From Candidatus Dadabacteria bacterium (GTDB taxonomy: Bacteria; Desulfobacterota_D; UBA1144; Nemesobacterales; UBA2774), in the NCBI GenBank assembly GCA_020027805.1, contig JAHKKQ010000142.1, positions 1-6,574 of the forward strand: a stretch of DNA of 6,574 nucleotides, read 5' to 3'. The translations under genes and the position numbers were made by a program. Below the pieces are notes generated by a model. That model made no database searches. It was not told where the DNA came from and saw only the letters and a list, made by a program, of their open reading frames with translations. Shown here in pieces: positions 1-6,105 of this stretch. The first letter of the stretch is position 1; every line of letters starts with the position of its first letter.

Positions 1-938
1 CCGGTGAGATAGATTCAGCGATACGGCAAATTCGCGCGCTGACCGATAAGCCGTTTGCCGTAAACCTGTTTATCCCCGAGAAAACCCCGCGCAGGAAAAC
101 ACCGGCCAGGGTGATGAAAAAGCTCGGCGAGATCGCGGGCGAAGTGGGAGCGGAGCTTCCCGGAGATTTCGCAGCCGAGGGTTTCTCGTTCGAGGAACAG
201 CTGGGCGTTATTCTAGATAACAACGTCCCCGTTTTCAGCTTCACGTTCGGAATCCCGAAGCGTAAGCATATGAAGGAGATGCGCAGGAGAAAAGTCACGG
301 TCATCGGCACTGCTACGTGCGCTGCCGAGGGGGTAATGCTCGAAGAGGCGGGGTGCAGCGCCATTGTCACGCAGGGAAGCGAGGCGGGAGGGCACAGGGG
401 CTCTTTCGCCCGTGCCGGGGCATTGCCTCTCATAGGGAGCATGTCGCTCACGCCGCAGCTTGTGGATAACGTCGGCGTGCCCGTCATATGTTCGGGAGGT
501 GTAATGGACGGCCGGGGGATAGCGGCCGCGCTCGCTCTCGGGGCATCCGCTGTGCAGATGGGTACGGCGTTCCTTGCCTGCACGGAAGCGGCGGTGCCTG
601 CGCCGTGGCTGGAAGCGCTCAGGAATTCGCTCGATTCGAGCACGGTACTGACGAGGGTGTATACGGGGAAATACGCGCGGGGGATACGGAACCGTTTTTA
701 CGACGAGATGTCGGGGCTCGAGGACAAGGTCCCTGCCTATCCGGTCCAGAACTACCTAGCGCATGTACTATCGGGCCGAGGTGAAGGGGAACGGACGAGG
801 TTTTTTCAGTCGATTTCAGATGGGATGGCATGTATAAACATTATTCACCTGTATCAAATGAAATGGGATATTGGTTATATTGTAATCACTCAAATCCGAT
901 CTCTTGCCTATTCCCCCAGTCATCATTGGATAATTTGA
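1..938 (+). CDS. Nitronate monooxygenase (2-nitropropane dioxygenase family), 5'-partial, with abnormal C-terminus
   Basis: This is an FMN-dependent TIM-barrel flavoprotein that would oxidise alkyl nitronates to carbonyl compounds and nitrite in the cytosol. The reading frame is open from base 3, so the true start lies before the window; the first visible residues include TDKPFAVNLF, a typical early strand of the family. Diagnostic motifs are the signature QGSEAGGHRG (about 372-401), which carries the conserved active-site histidine, and the phosphate/FMN-binding stretch CSGGVMDGRG followed by ALGASAVQMGTAFL (about 489-575). Family-typical YPVQN occurs near 738-752. After that the usual C-terminal block (SLWAGQG-like) is not recognisable. 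From about base 830 the DNA becomes AT-rich and reads like intergenic sequence until the TGA at 936-938. The natural stop may have been lost, or a frameshift may have altered the end. The family call is secure, the substrate is not, and related enoyl-ACP reductase II proteins share the fold. Confidence 0.88.
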   Translation, partial: GEIDSAIRQIRALTDKPFAVNLFIPEKTPRRKTPARVMKKLGEIAGEVGAELPGDFAAEGFSFEEQLGVILDNNVPVFSFTFGIPKRKHMKEMRRRKVTVIGTATCAAEGVMLEEAGCSAIVTQGSEAGGHRGSFARAGALPLIGSMSLTPQLVDNVGVPVICSGGVMDGRGIAAALALGASAVQMGTAFLACTEAAVPAPWLEALRNSLDSSTVLTRVYTGKYARGIRNRFYDEMSGLEDKVPAYPVQNYLAHVLSGRGEGERTRFFQSISDGMACINIIHLYQMKWDIGYIVITQIRSLAYSPSHHWII

Positions 939-957
939 TTTGGCACGGGTATTGCCA
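939..957 (+). promoter_or_regulatory. Sigma-54 (RpoN) -24/-12 promoter of the ABC importer operon
   Basis: The sequence TTGGCACG (940-947), GGTA, TTGCC (952-956) matches the sigma-54 consensus YTGGCACG-N4-TTGCW at every position except the last weak base. The invariant GG (942-943) and GC (954-955) are separated by the required 10 bases. The predicted transcription start is about base 967, giving a leader of about 27 bases. That leader contains a strong ribosome-binding site, AAAGGAGG (978-985), 8 bases before the ATG at 994. Sigma-54 promoters need an activator bound upstream. The AT-rich stretch at about 830-935 is where such a site would lie, but I see no clear NtrC-type palindrome there. 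Confidence 0.82.
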
Positions 958-993
958 TTATACCGCTAAAATCTAATAAAGGAGGAATCTATC

Positions 994-2052
994 ATGAGGT
1001 TGAAGTCGTTGGTTTTTGCAGTAGGACTCACGCTTGGGTTGATAGGCTCGGCGGTGAGTTCCGGCGCACAGGATAATAAAGTCAGGGTACGCGCGGGGCA
1101 TTTTCCTAACATAACCCACGCCCAGGGGGTTATAGGACAGGCGAGGGGGGATTTCGAAAAAGCGCTCGGGGACAAGGCCGATATAGACTGGAAGCTCTTT
1201 AATTCCGGGACTTCCGCTATAGAAGCACTTTTTGCGGGGGAGTTGGATATCACGTACATAGGGCCGAACCCTGCCGTCAACGGGTACATAAAATCAGACG
1301 GGGAGACCCTCCGTATAGTATCAGGCGCCGCAAGCGAGGGCGCGGCCCTGGTTGTAAGGAAGGACGCCGGTATTGCGTCGGCCAAGGACTTTAACGGTAA
1401 GAAGCTTGCTACGCCGAGCATAGGTAATACTCAGGACGTCGCTCTCAGGAACTGGCTCGGCGAGAACGGATACAAGCTCAAGGAAAAAGGCGGCACCGTA
1501 GAGGTGATACCTCTCGAAAATCCGGACCAGCTCACCCTGTTCATTAAAAAGGAGATAGACGGCGCATGGACCGTAGAGCCCTGGGTGTCGAGGCTCATAT
1601 TCGACGGCGGCGGAGAGTTGTTCCTCGACGAGAAGGAGCTCTGGCCGAACGGTCAATATGTAACAACTCATATTATTGTGAATACAAAGTTTCTTAATGA
1701 ACATCCCGACCTTGTAAAGGCATGGCTCGAAACAAACCTTCAGATAACCGAGTGGATAAACAAGAACCCTGATGAGGCGAAGCAGGTGCTTAATCAGGAG
1801 ATTAAGAGGGAGACCGGGAAGGCGATACCCGAGAATATTCTCGACGCTGCAATCCCGAGGATACAGTTTACCTACGACCCTATTGCGAGCTCTCTTTTTC
1901 AGTCGGCCCAGGACGCTTACAAGCTCGGGTTTCTCGGAAAGAAAGAGCCGGACCTTTCCGGTATCTATGACCTTACGATCTTAAACGGTATACTGAAGGA
2001 AAAAGGTCTTAAAGAGATAACGATAAATACACAGCAGTCTGCAGCTAATTAA
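994..2052 (+). CDS. Periplasmic substrate-binding protein of a sulfonate/nitrate/taurine-type ABC importer
   Basis: This 352-residue protein would capture a small anionic solute in the periplasm and deliver it to the permease encoded two genes downstream. It has a Sec signal peptide: a basic start (MRLK), a hydrophobic core at 6-20, and likely cleavage after Ala25 in SGA|QD. There is no lipobox cysteine, so it is probably soluble rather than a lipoprotein. The mature protein opens with RAGHFPNITHAQ (34-45), the typical first strand and ligand loop of the SsuA/TauA/NMT1 group. GELDITYIGPNPAVNGY (82-98), SEGAALVVRKD (114-124) and DGAWTVEPW (189-197) are further family hallmarks. The start is fixed by AAAGGAGG 8 bases upstream and by the signal peptide. 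It is first in an operon, 24 bases ahead of the ATPase gene, and lies directly under a sigma-54 promoter. The ligand cannot be read from sequence; aliphatic sulfonates are the best guess, with nitrate, cyanate or thiamine precursors less likely. Confidence 0.9.
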   Translation: MRLKSLVFAVGLTLGLIGSAVSSGAQDNKVRVRAGHFPNITHAQGVIGQARGDFEKALGDKADIDWKLFNSGTSAIEALFAGELDITYIGPNPAVNGYIKSDGETLRIVSGAASEGAALVVRKDAGIASAKDFNGKKLATPSIGNTQDVALRNWLGENGYKLKEKGGTVEVIPLENPDQLTLFIKKEIDGAWTVEPWVSRLIFDGGGELFLDEKELWPNGQYVTTHIIVNTKFLNEHPDLVKAWLETNLQITEWINKNPDEAKQVLNQEIKRETGKAIPENILDAAIPRIQFTYDPIASSLFQSAQDAYKLGFLGKKEPDLSGIYDLTILNGILKEKGLKEITINTQQSAAN

Positions 2053-2076
2053 CCGGCAGGCTCATAAGGAAGCACG

Positions 2077-3132
2077 ATGCACTTAGAGGAAGTCAGGAAA
2101 TTCGATTCACTGAAGCCGGAAAGGGTAATAGATTTGAGGGAGGCGATATGCCCCCACCCGCTGAACGTAATCCGGGACACGATCAGGGAACTCGGCGACG
2201 ATGCGGTGCTGCTCGCTATATCTGACCATGAGCCTACGGCGCTGGAGAACGCGCCCAGGTTCTGCGAGAGGAGGGGATATCCCTACCGGGTCATCGAGCA
2301 GGAAGGCTTGTGGAACATATTCATTCAGAAGATAGAGAAGAAAGAGGCTAGGCTCAGGGTGGAAAGCGTTTCCAAAGTGTTCAGTGCGAGAGATGGTAAA
2401 GTGTCCGCACTGAGCGATATAAATCTCACTATACGCGACGGGGAGTTCGTTTCGATAGTGGGGTCTTCCGGGTGCGGGAAATCGACGCTCCTTAACCTCA
2501 TCGCGGGGCTCGATAAGCCGACGAGCGGACGGATACTAGCGGACGGGAAGCGAGTGGAAGGCCCCGGCGCGGACAGGGTGGTCGTTTTCCAGGAAGGGGC
2601 GCTCTTCCCGTGGCTCACAGTGGTCGAGAATGTCGAATTCGGGCTTAAGCTCAGAAGGGTTGCCCATAAGATAAGGAGAGAGCTCGCGTACGATTACCTG
2701 AAGCTCGTCGGACTCGACGACAAGTTCCATAACTCGTACATCCACCAGCTCTCGGGGGGGATGAAACAGCGCGTCGCATTGGCGAGGGCGCTCGTCATGG
2801 AGCCCTCGATACTGCTGATGGACGAGCCGTTCGCCGCCCTCGACATACAGACGAGGGAGTCTCTACAAGAAGAGCTCCAGAGGATATGGGTGGAGTCGCA
2901 TAAGACGATTATTTTTGTTACGCATAACGTAGAAGAGGCGGTAATCCTCGGGGACAGGGTGCTCGTATTCACGAAGAACCCGGGGAGGATCAAATCCGAG
3001 CACGATATAGAGATAGCGAGGCCGAGGAAGCCCGGAAACCCCGAGGTGTTCCTCAATACGAAGTGGATTACGGACGAGATAAGGGAAGACGGCGAGGATG
3101 CCGAAGCAGGAATCCGGGAGGCGGCGGGCTGA
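2077..3132 (+). CDS. ABC importer ATPase of the SsuB/TauB class with an N-terminal TusA-like sulfur-carrier domain
   Basis: This 351-residue cytoplasmic protein has two parts. Residues about 16-85 resemble TusA: VIDLREAICPHP contains the CPxP motif (Cys25-Pro26-His27-Pro28), and SDHEPTALENAPRFC ends in Cys63, matching the second conserved segment of E. coli TusA (DDPATTRDIPGFC). DUF2249, a related fold, is the alternative, but it lacks this cysteine motif. Residues about 92-351 form a full-length ATPase: Walker A GSSGCGKST (129-137), Q-loop Gln172, signature LSGGMKQ (225-231), Walker B ILLMDEP (245-251), D-loop ALD, and switch His283 in VTHNVEEAV. After Met1 the next methionine is Met229, so a separate ATG-started ATPase is excluded. 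The ribosome-binding site is AAGGAAG (2066-2072). The gene overlaps the permease start by one base (TGATG), implying translational coupling. The ATPase energises import; the TusA domain may sense or receive persulfide sulfur, which is inference. Confidence 0.92.
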   Translation: MHLEEVRKFDSLKPERVIDLREAICPHPLNVIRDTIRELGDDAVLLAISDHEPTALENAPRFCERRGYPYRVIEQEGLWNIFIQKIEKKEARLRVESVSKVFSARDGKVSALSDINLTIRDGEFVSIVGSSGCGKSTLLNLIAGLDKPTSGRILADGKRVEGPGADRVVVFQEGALFPWLTVVENVEFGLKLRRVAHKIRRELAYDYLKLVGLDDKFHNSYIHQLSGGMKQRVALARALVMEPSILLMDEPFAALDIQTRESLQEELQRIWVESHKTIIFVTHNVEEAVILGDRVLVFTKNPGRIKSEHDIEIARPRKPGNPEVFLNTKWITDEIREDGEDAEAGIREAAG

Positions 3133-3893
3133 TGAAACGCAAGATAATTTTATTAACCGCATTCTACCTCCTTCTTTTTGCGATATGGGAAGGGGTCGCC
3201 GCGCTCAAGCTCTGGCCTTCGTACCTGTTCCCGTCGCCGCTCGGCGTCTTGAGCTCGCTAGTTGCGGGGTTTCAGGACAACAGCTTCACAATCGGCATTC
3301 TGGTCAGTATGAAGAGGGTGCTTATCGGCTACGGGCTATCTGTCGCGGGCGGGCTTCTGATAGGGCTCGCGATCGGCAGGGTGAAGGTGCTCGACGAGAC
3401 GGTCGGTACCATAGTGCTCGGGTTCCAGGCGCTCCCGAGCATTTGCTGGCTCCCTATAGCGCTCCTCTGGTTCGGGCTGAGCGAAAGCGCGATAGTGCTG
3501 GTGGTTGTGCTCGGGTCGCTCTTCGCCGTGACGATAGGCGTCGATTCGGGCGTGAAAAACGTGCCCCCGATTTACCTCCGGGCTGCGAGGACTATGGGAG
3601 CGGGCGGATTCGATCTCTACACTAAAGTCATAATCCCGGCGGCGATGCCGTCCATCATAAGCGGGCTCAAGCAGGGCTGGTCTTTCGCGTGGCGGGCGCT
3701 CATGGCGGGCGAGCTGTTATATGTGAGCATCGGGCTCGGACACCTCCTCACGATGGGGAGGGAGCTCAACGACATAAGCCAGATCATAGCTGTAATGATA
3801 ATCATAATAGTCATCGGCATAACGGTCGACAGGTTCGTCTTTACGAAGCTCGAAAACCGCGTAAGGGAAAGGTGGGGGCTTCTAAATGCCTGA
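3132..3893 (+). CDS. ABC importer permease of the sulfonate/nitrate/taurine class (SsuC/TauC-like)
   Basis: This 253-residue inner-membrane protein forms, as a homodimer, the channel of the importer encoded by this operon. Hydrophobic segments at about 5-25, 62-82, 93-115, 120-137, 192-208 and 217-235 fit the usual six-helix topology of the BPD_transp_1 family. The cytoplasmic coupling loop (EAA motif) is visible as AARTMGAGGFDLYTKV followed by IIPAAMP (151-173), which docks into the ATPase. RALMAGELLYVSIGLGHLL (188-206) and the N-terminal LWPSYLFPSPLGVL (27-40) are typical of the SsuC/TauC group. The ATG at 3132 overlaps the TGA of the ATPase gene and has GGGAGG 10 bases upstream. An in-frame upstream ATG at 3063 would add 23 hydrophilic residues inside the ATPase gene and is not credible. 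It ends the operon; no obvious T-tract terminator follows immediately. Confidence 0.92.
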   Translation: MKRKIILLTAFYLLLFAIWEGVAALKLWPSYLFPSPLGVLSSLVAGFQDNSFTIGILVSMKRVLIGYGLSVAGGLLIGLAIGRVKVLDETVGTIVLGFQALPSICWLPIALLWFGLSESAIVLVVVLGSLFAVTIGVDSGVKNVPPIYLRAARTMGAGGFDLYTKVIIPAAMPSIISGLKQGWSFAWRALMAGELLYVSIGLGHLLTMGRELNDISQIIAVMIIIIVIGITVDRFVFTKLENRVRERWGLLNA

Positions 3894-4015
3894 TCTATTG
3901 ATGCGAGAACACTTTCACACACTTAAGCACTGTAACCGGGTAAGAGCCACTTATTATTGTTGACCATCTCTCAATTGTTCGGGAATAGATCGTAACTAAA
4001 ATTTCACACAAAATT

Positions 4016-4039
4016 CGCCGGATCTTGTCTGATACGGCG
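4016..4039. repeat. Imperfect inverted repeat between the importer operon and the porin gene
   Basis: CGCCGGATC (4016-4024) and GATACGGCG (4031-4039) can pair as a 9-base stem with one mismatch around a 6-base loop. It lies 123 bases after the permease stop and 40 bases before the TATAAT box of the porin gene. No run of T follows on either strand, so it is a poor intrinsic terminator. It could be an operator for the porin promoter or a processing hairpin at the end of the operon transcript. No known regulator site is recognised. Confidence 0.4.
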
Positions 4040-4055
4040 GGGCGCACGATTTATC

Positions 4056-4084
4056 TGGTGAAAAATACGTCCGCGTACTATAAT
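4056..4084 (+). promoter_or_regulatory. Probable sigma-70-type promoter of the porin gene
   Basis: A perfect -10 hexamer TATAAT lies at 4079-4084. At 17 bases spacing the -35 position reads TGGTGA (4056-4061), matching only 3 of 6 consensus bases, so the promoter may need an activator. The predicted start near 4091 would give a leader of about 55 bases before the ATG at 4147. The rest of the 3894-4146 gap shows no gene. Confidence 0.5.
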
Positions 4085-4146
4085 CGGGTCTAATGTTGTA
4101 ATCAGCGGTCGGGAGCTTGCCGGAATCGCCGCCAGGGAGGATAACA

Positions 4147-5550
4147 ATGTCAAAATTCTTGGTAAAAATTATTAACTGGGCTTTGATCTTAGTATTGGTA
4201 GTGCTCTATCCCGTGAGCTCGTACGCTCAATCGGAGAGGGAGGAGATCGAAGCGCTAAAAAGGCGGATCGAGGAGATCGAGCGTCAGAACCGGGAACAGA
4301 TCGAGATGCTGAAATCGCAGATAGAGGCCCTCGAGGCAGGCAGAGAAGCCGAGCAGGAGAAGATAGCCGAGATAAAGACGAAGCAGGAAACCGTAGACGA
4401 TGACGTCTGGTACAGTAAGTTCTTGGCCAAATATGACAAGGGCTTCGTTTTCGAATCTACGGACGACAAGGGCTTCCAGTTCAAGACGAGATTCACCTTC
4501 CTGGCTCAGATACAGGGCATTGTCAACGATACGGATGAGGAGCTCGTATCGACGAACTTCAATATCCGGAGGCTCGAGCTCAGGTGGGACGGCTATGCCT
4601 TCAAACCGTGGTTCTATTATACGTTTATGATAGACCCTGCAAGCAGCCAGCTCTTGAAGGATATGTACCTCACGGCCGCGTATCAAAAGGAGATAGCTCC
4701 CAGGGTTGGACAGTGGAAGGTCCCATTCAACAGGGAAGAGCTTAACTCGTCTGCAGCTCTCCAGCTGGTAGAAAGGTCTATAGTGAACGAGCAGTTCGGG
4801 CTTGAGAGGGACCGCGGCCTCGCGCTCCTGGGCGGCATCGGGAAAAACAACAACTTCTCATACAGCGCCGGTGTTTTTAACGGGGACGGGCTCAACGGCA
4901 CGAGCGTCGATTCAAATCTCCTATACGCGGGCAGGATACAGCTAGGCCTCGGAGGGGACGATTTTAAGTTCAACCCGAACGGCACATACGCGACCGCCAG
5001 GGCTTACGAGATCGTTCCCAACTTCGCGAAGACGCCTACGTTCGCGGCAGGGTTTGGCGCTTCGGCTCTGCCGGGACTGAATTGCGACAGAAAGACTCCC
5101 AACGGCGGGGCATGCGACAGGATCGCAGAGCTTGGATTCCCGCAGTCGAACTTCACGCAGCTGACGGGCGACCTGAGCTTCAAGATGCAGTATTTCAGCG
5201 TGGAGGCGGAGTACGACGCAAGGTGGCTTGCGCCTGATTCGGGCCCTCAGGATACCGCGTTCGACCAGGGGTTCAGGGTCCAGGCGGGCGTATTCCTGCT
5301 GCCCAAAACAGTTGAGCTCGCGGCGAGGTATGCATTGATCGACTTCGACACGAGCTCGGGCGTCGTTCCCCCGGATACGAGCGTGCCCGGTAAACAATGG
5401 GAGCTGACGCCGGGATTAAATTATTATATGTCGCACGACCACAGGTGGAAGCTCCAGCTCAATTATACGTTCCAGCGAAACGAGGCTACTCTGGATGCGC
5501 CCGACGTGGACGCGAATATAGTCGAAGCCCAGATTCAGGCAAATTTTTAG
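4147..5550 (+). CDS. Outer-membrane porin of the phosphate-selective porin O/P family with N-terminal coiled coil
   Basis: This 467-residue protein should form an anion-passing beta-barrel channel in the outer membrane. Residues 1-27 are a signal peptide with a long hydrophobic core (about 8-22) and likely cleavage SYA|Q. Residues about 28-82 are charged, rich in Glu/Lys/Arg with Leu/Ile at heptad spacing (EIEALKRRIEEIERQ), predicting a periplasmic coiled coil. The barrel follows from about 98, beginning DKGFVFESTDDKGFQF, with alternating amphipathic strands such as FNIRRLELRWDGYAF (138-152) and WKLQLNYTF (434-442). It ends in Phe467, the usual C-terminal residue for barrel assembly. GQWKVPFNREEL (188-199) is typical of the OprO/OprP family. 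Cys313 and Cys323 flank a loop and could form a disulfide. The start is ATG 4147 with AGGGAGG (4134-4140) 6 bases upstream; an in-frame TTG at 4117 adds ten unlikely residues ahead of the signal peptide. Family naming does not prove phosphate selectivity. Confidence 0.88.
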   Translation: MSKFLVKIINWALILVLVVLYPVSSYAQSEREEIEALKRRIEEIERQNREQIEMLKSQIEALEAGREAEQEKIAEIKTKQETVDDDVWYSKFLAKYDKGFVFESTDDKGFQFKTRFTFLAQIQGIVNDTDEELVSTNFNIRRLELRWDGYAFKPWFYYTFMIDPASSQLLKDMYLTAAYQKEIAPRVGQWKVPFNREELNSSAALQLVERSIVNEQFGLERDRGLALLGGIGKNNNFSYSAGVFNGDGLNGTSVDSNLLYAGRIQLGLGGDDFKFNPNGTYATARAYEIVPNFAKTPTFAAGFGASALPGLNCDRKTPNGGACDRIAELGFPQSNFTQLTGDLSFKMQYFSVEAEYDARWLAPDSGPQDTAFDQGFRVQAGVFLLPKTVELAARYALIDFDTSSGVVPPDTSVPGKQWELTPGLNYYMSHDHRWKLQLNYTFQRNEATLDAPDVDANIVEAQIQANF

Positions 5551-5578
5551 ACAGAGTCGGGAAGACAGATAGTCTCTC

Positions 5579-5591
5579 ATCACCTCCTTTA
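5579..5591 (+). other. Copy of the 16S rRNA 3'-end (anti-Shine-Dalgarno) sequence in the porin 3' untranslated region
   Basis: ATCACCTCCTTTA is identical to the usual last 13 bases of bacterial 16S rRNA, recalled from general knowledge. It lies 28 bases after the porin stop and just before the terminator hairpin. In the porin mRNA it would be complementary to ribosome-binding sites such as GGAGG at 981-985 and 4136-4140. On the opposite strand it reads as a strong Shine-Dalgarno sequence, but the only nearby ATG is 2 bases away, too close to use. It may be chance. Confidence 0.4.
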
Positions 5592-5594
5592 ATC

Positions 5595-5636
5595 AGCCTG
5601 CCGTCTTTCTGCTGAAGACGGCAGGCTTTCTTTTTC
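5595..5636 (+). terminator. Strong intrinsic terminator after the porin gene
   Basis: AGCCTGCCGTCTT (5595-5607) pairs perfectly with AAGACGGCAGGCT (5615-5627) around a 7-base loop. The 13-base GC-rich stem is followed by the U-rich tail TTTCTTTTTC (5627-5636). It sits 44 bases after the porin stop codon. The tail runs up to and overlaps the stop codon of the convergent cupin gene (5635-5637). Read on the - strand the hairpin is followed only by TGATTAAAGG, so termination of the cupin transcript here is likely weaker. Confidence 0.92.
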
Positions 5637-6090
5637 AGAGGAGTAATTCGATGCCGAACCCGGGCGCTTCCTCGATGATTTTCTGAATGTGCTCCTTCGA
5701 GGGGGGCACAGGCAGAATCGTATCCTTATCGACGGGCTCCCCCACCGCGTCGAAGAACCTCTCGAACCCCGAAGGGCTGACGATTACGAGCATCCTGCCG
5801 ATTTTGTCTGAATCGGACCTGAACGAATGCCTTATGCCGCGCGGGAGGGATATAAAATCTCCGGGTTTCGCGCGGAATTCCTCGCCGCCGAGAAAAATCG
5901 AGAACTCTCCCTCGAGCACGTAGAAGGCCTCGTCCTCGTTCCTGTGTATATGGGGCGGCGGGCCCGGGTCTTTCGGAGGCACGAGGGCCTCGAACAGGGA
6001 ATACGCCCCCCCCGTGTCCTCCCCGGTGGCGAGGTATGTATAGATCGATCCGACGACGGCTACAGATTTCTTTTTCTTTACATGATTCAT
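5635..6090 (-). CDS. Single-domain cupin protein, downstream tandem copy (A)
   Basis: This 151-residue cytoplasmic protein has one cupin barrel. Motif 1 is GPPPHIHRNEDEAFYVLEG: His47, His49 and Glu54 are the expected metal ligands and Gly61 closes the motif. Motif 2 is GDFISLPRGIRHSF (77-90) with His88 as the fourth ligand, so the metal site is complete. The closest general resemblance is to quercetin-dioxygenase-like cupins, but small cupins of this kind have many activities and no substrate can be named. There is no signal peptide. The gene starts 7 bases after the stop of its paralogue, and its ribosome-binding site GAGGT (6104-6100) lies inside the end of that gene, so the two are surely co-transcribed and probably coupled. 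The N-terminal 28 residues match the paralogue exactly. A run of eight G (8 C at 6006-6013 on the + strand) falls just after residue 26. Confidence 0.85.
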   Translation of the reverse strand: MNHVKKKKSVAVVGSIYTYLATGEDTGGAYSLFEALVPPKDPGPPPHIHRNEDEAFYVLEGEFSIFLGGEEFRAKPGDFISLPRGIRHSFRSDSDKIGRMLVIVSPSGFERFFDAVGEPVDKDTILPVPPSKEHIQKIIEEAPGFGIELLL

Positions 6091-6105
6091 ATATGTTTTA
6101 CCTCA
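6007..6105. repeat. 99-base direct repeat, copy 1 (5' end and leader of cupin A)
   Basis: Bases 6007-6105 are identical to 6476-6574 at an offset of 469 bases. The repeat covers the first 28 codons of each cupin gene, the 7-base spacer and the ribosome-binding site. In this copy it also includes the last codons (Leu-Arg-stop) of the upstream cupin gene. Identity stops sharply at 6006/6475 (C versus T) and at 6106 the other copy leaves the window. A shorter near-identical patch (one difference in 26 bases) lies at 5939-5964 versus 6408-6433, over the HIHRNED motif. Confidence 0.97.

Noticed and set aside
840..935. Possible activator (NtrC-like) palindrome upstream of the sigma-54 promoter
   Set aside because: Only weak AT-rich partial symmetries such as TTA-N5-TAA are visible; no GCAC-N5-GTGC type site is present.
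3063..3131. Earlier ATG for the permease
   Set aside because: It would add 23 charged residues lying within the ATPase coding sequence. The ATG at 3132 has a good ribosome-binding site and the usual one-base overlap with the ATPase stop.
3098..3625. A 175-codon + strand frame overlapping the permease gene
   Set aside because: It is an Arg/Gly/Ala-rich shadow of the permease in another frame, with no family motifs, while the permease frame has clear membrane helices and the EAA motif.
3929..3950. CTGTAAC as half of a Pho box for an OprP-like porin
   Set aside because: Only the first half resembles CTGTCAT; the expected second repeat 11 bases on is absent.
3960..3988. TTGACC as a -35 element for the porin
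   Set aside because: The hexamers 16-19 bases downstream (for example GAATAG) match TATAAT poorly, and the perfect TATAAT at 4079 is better placed.
4117..4146. TTG start for the porin
   Set aside because: It lacks a well-placed ribosome-binding site and would put ten residues before a normal signal peptide. ATG 4147 has AGGGAGG at 6 bases spacing.
4942..5397. A 151-codon open frame on the - strand, inside the porin gene (also 4255-4686)
   Set aside because: These lie antisense to a confidently assigned porin, have no recognisable motifs or ribosome-binding site, and are explained by the base composition of the real gene.
5578..5590. AAAGGAGGTGATG on the - strand as the start of a small gene
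   Set aside because: The ATG is only 2 bases from GGAGG, too close for initiation, and the following frame runs antisense through the porin gene without recognisable features.
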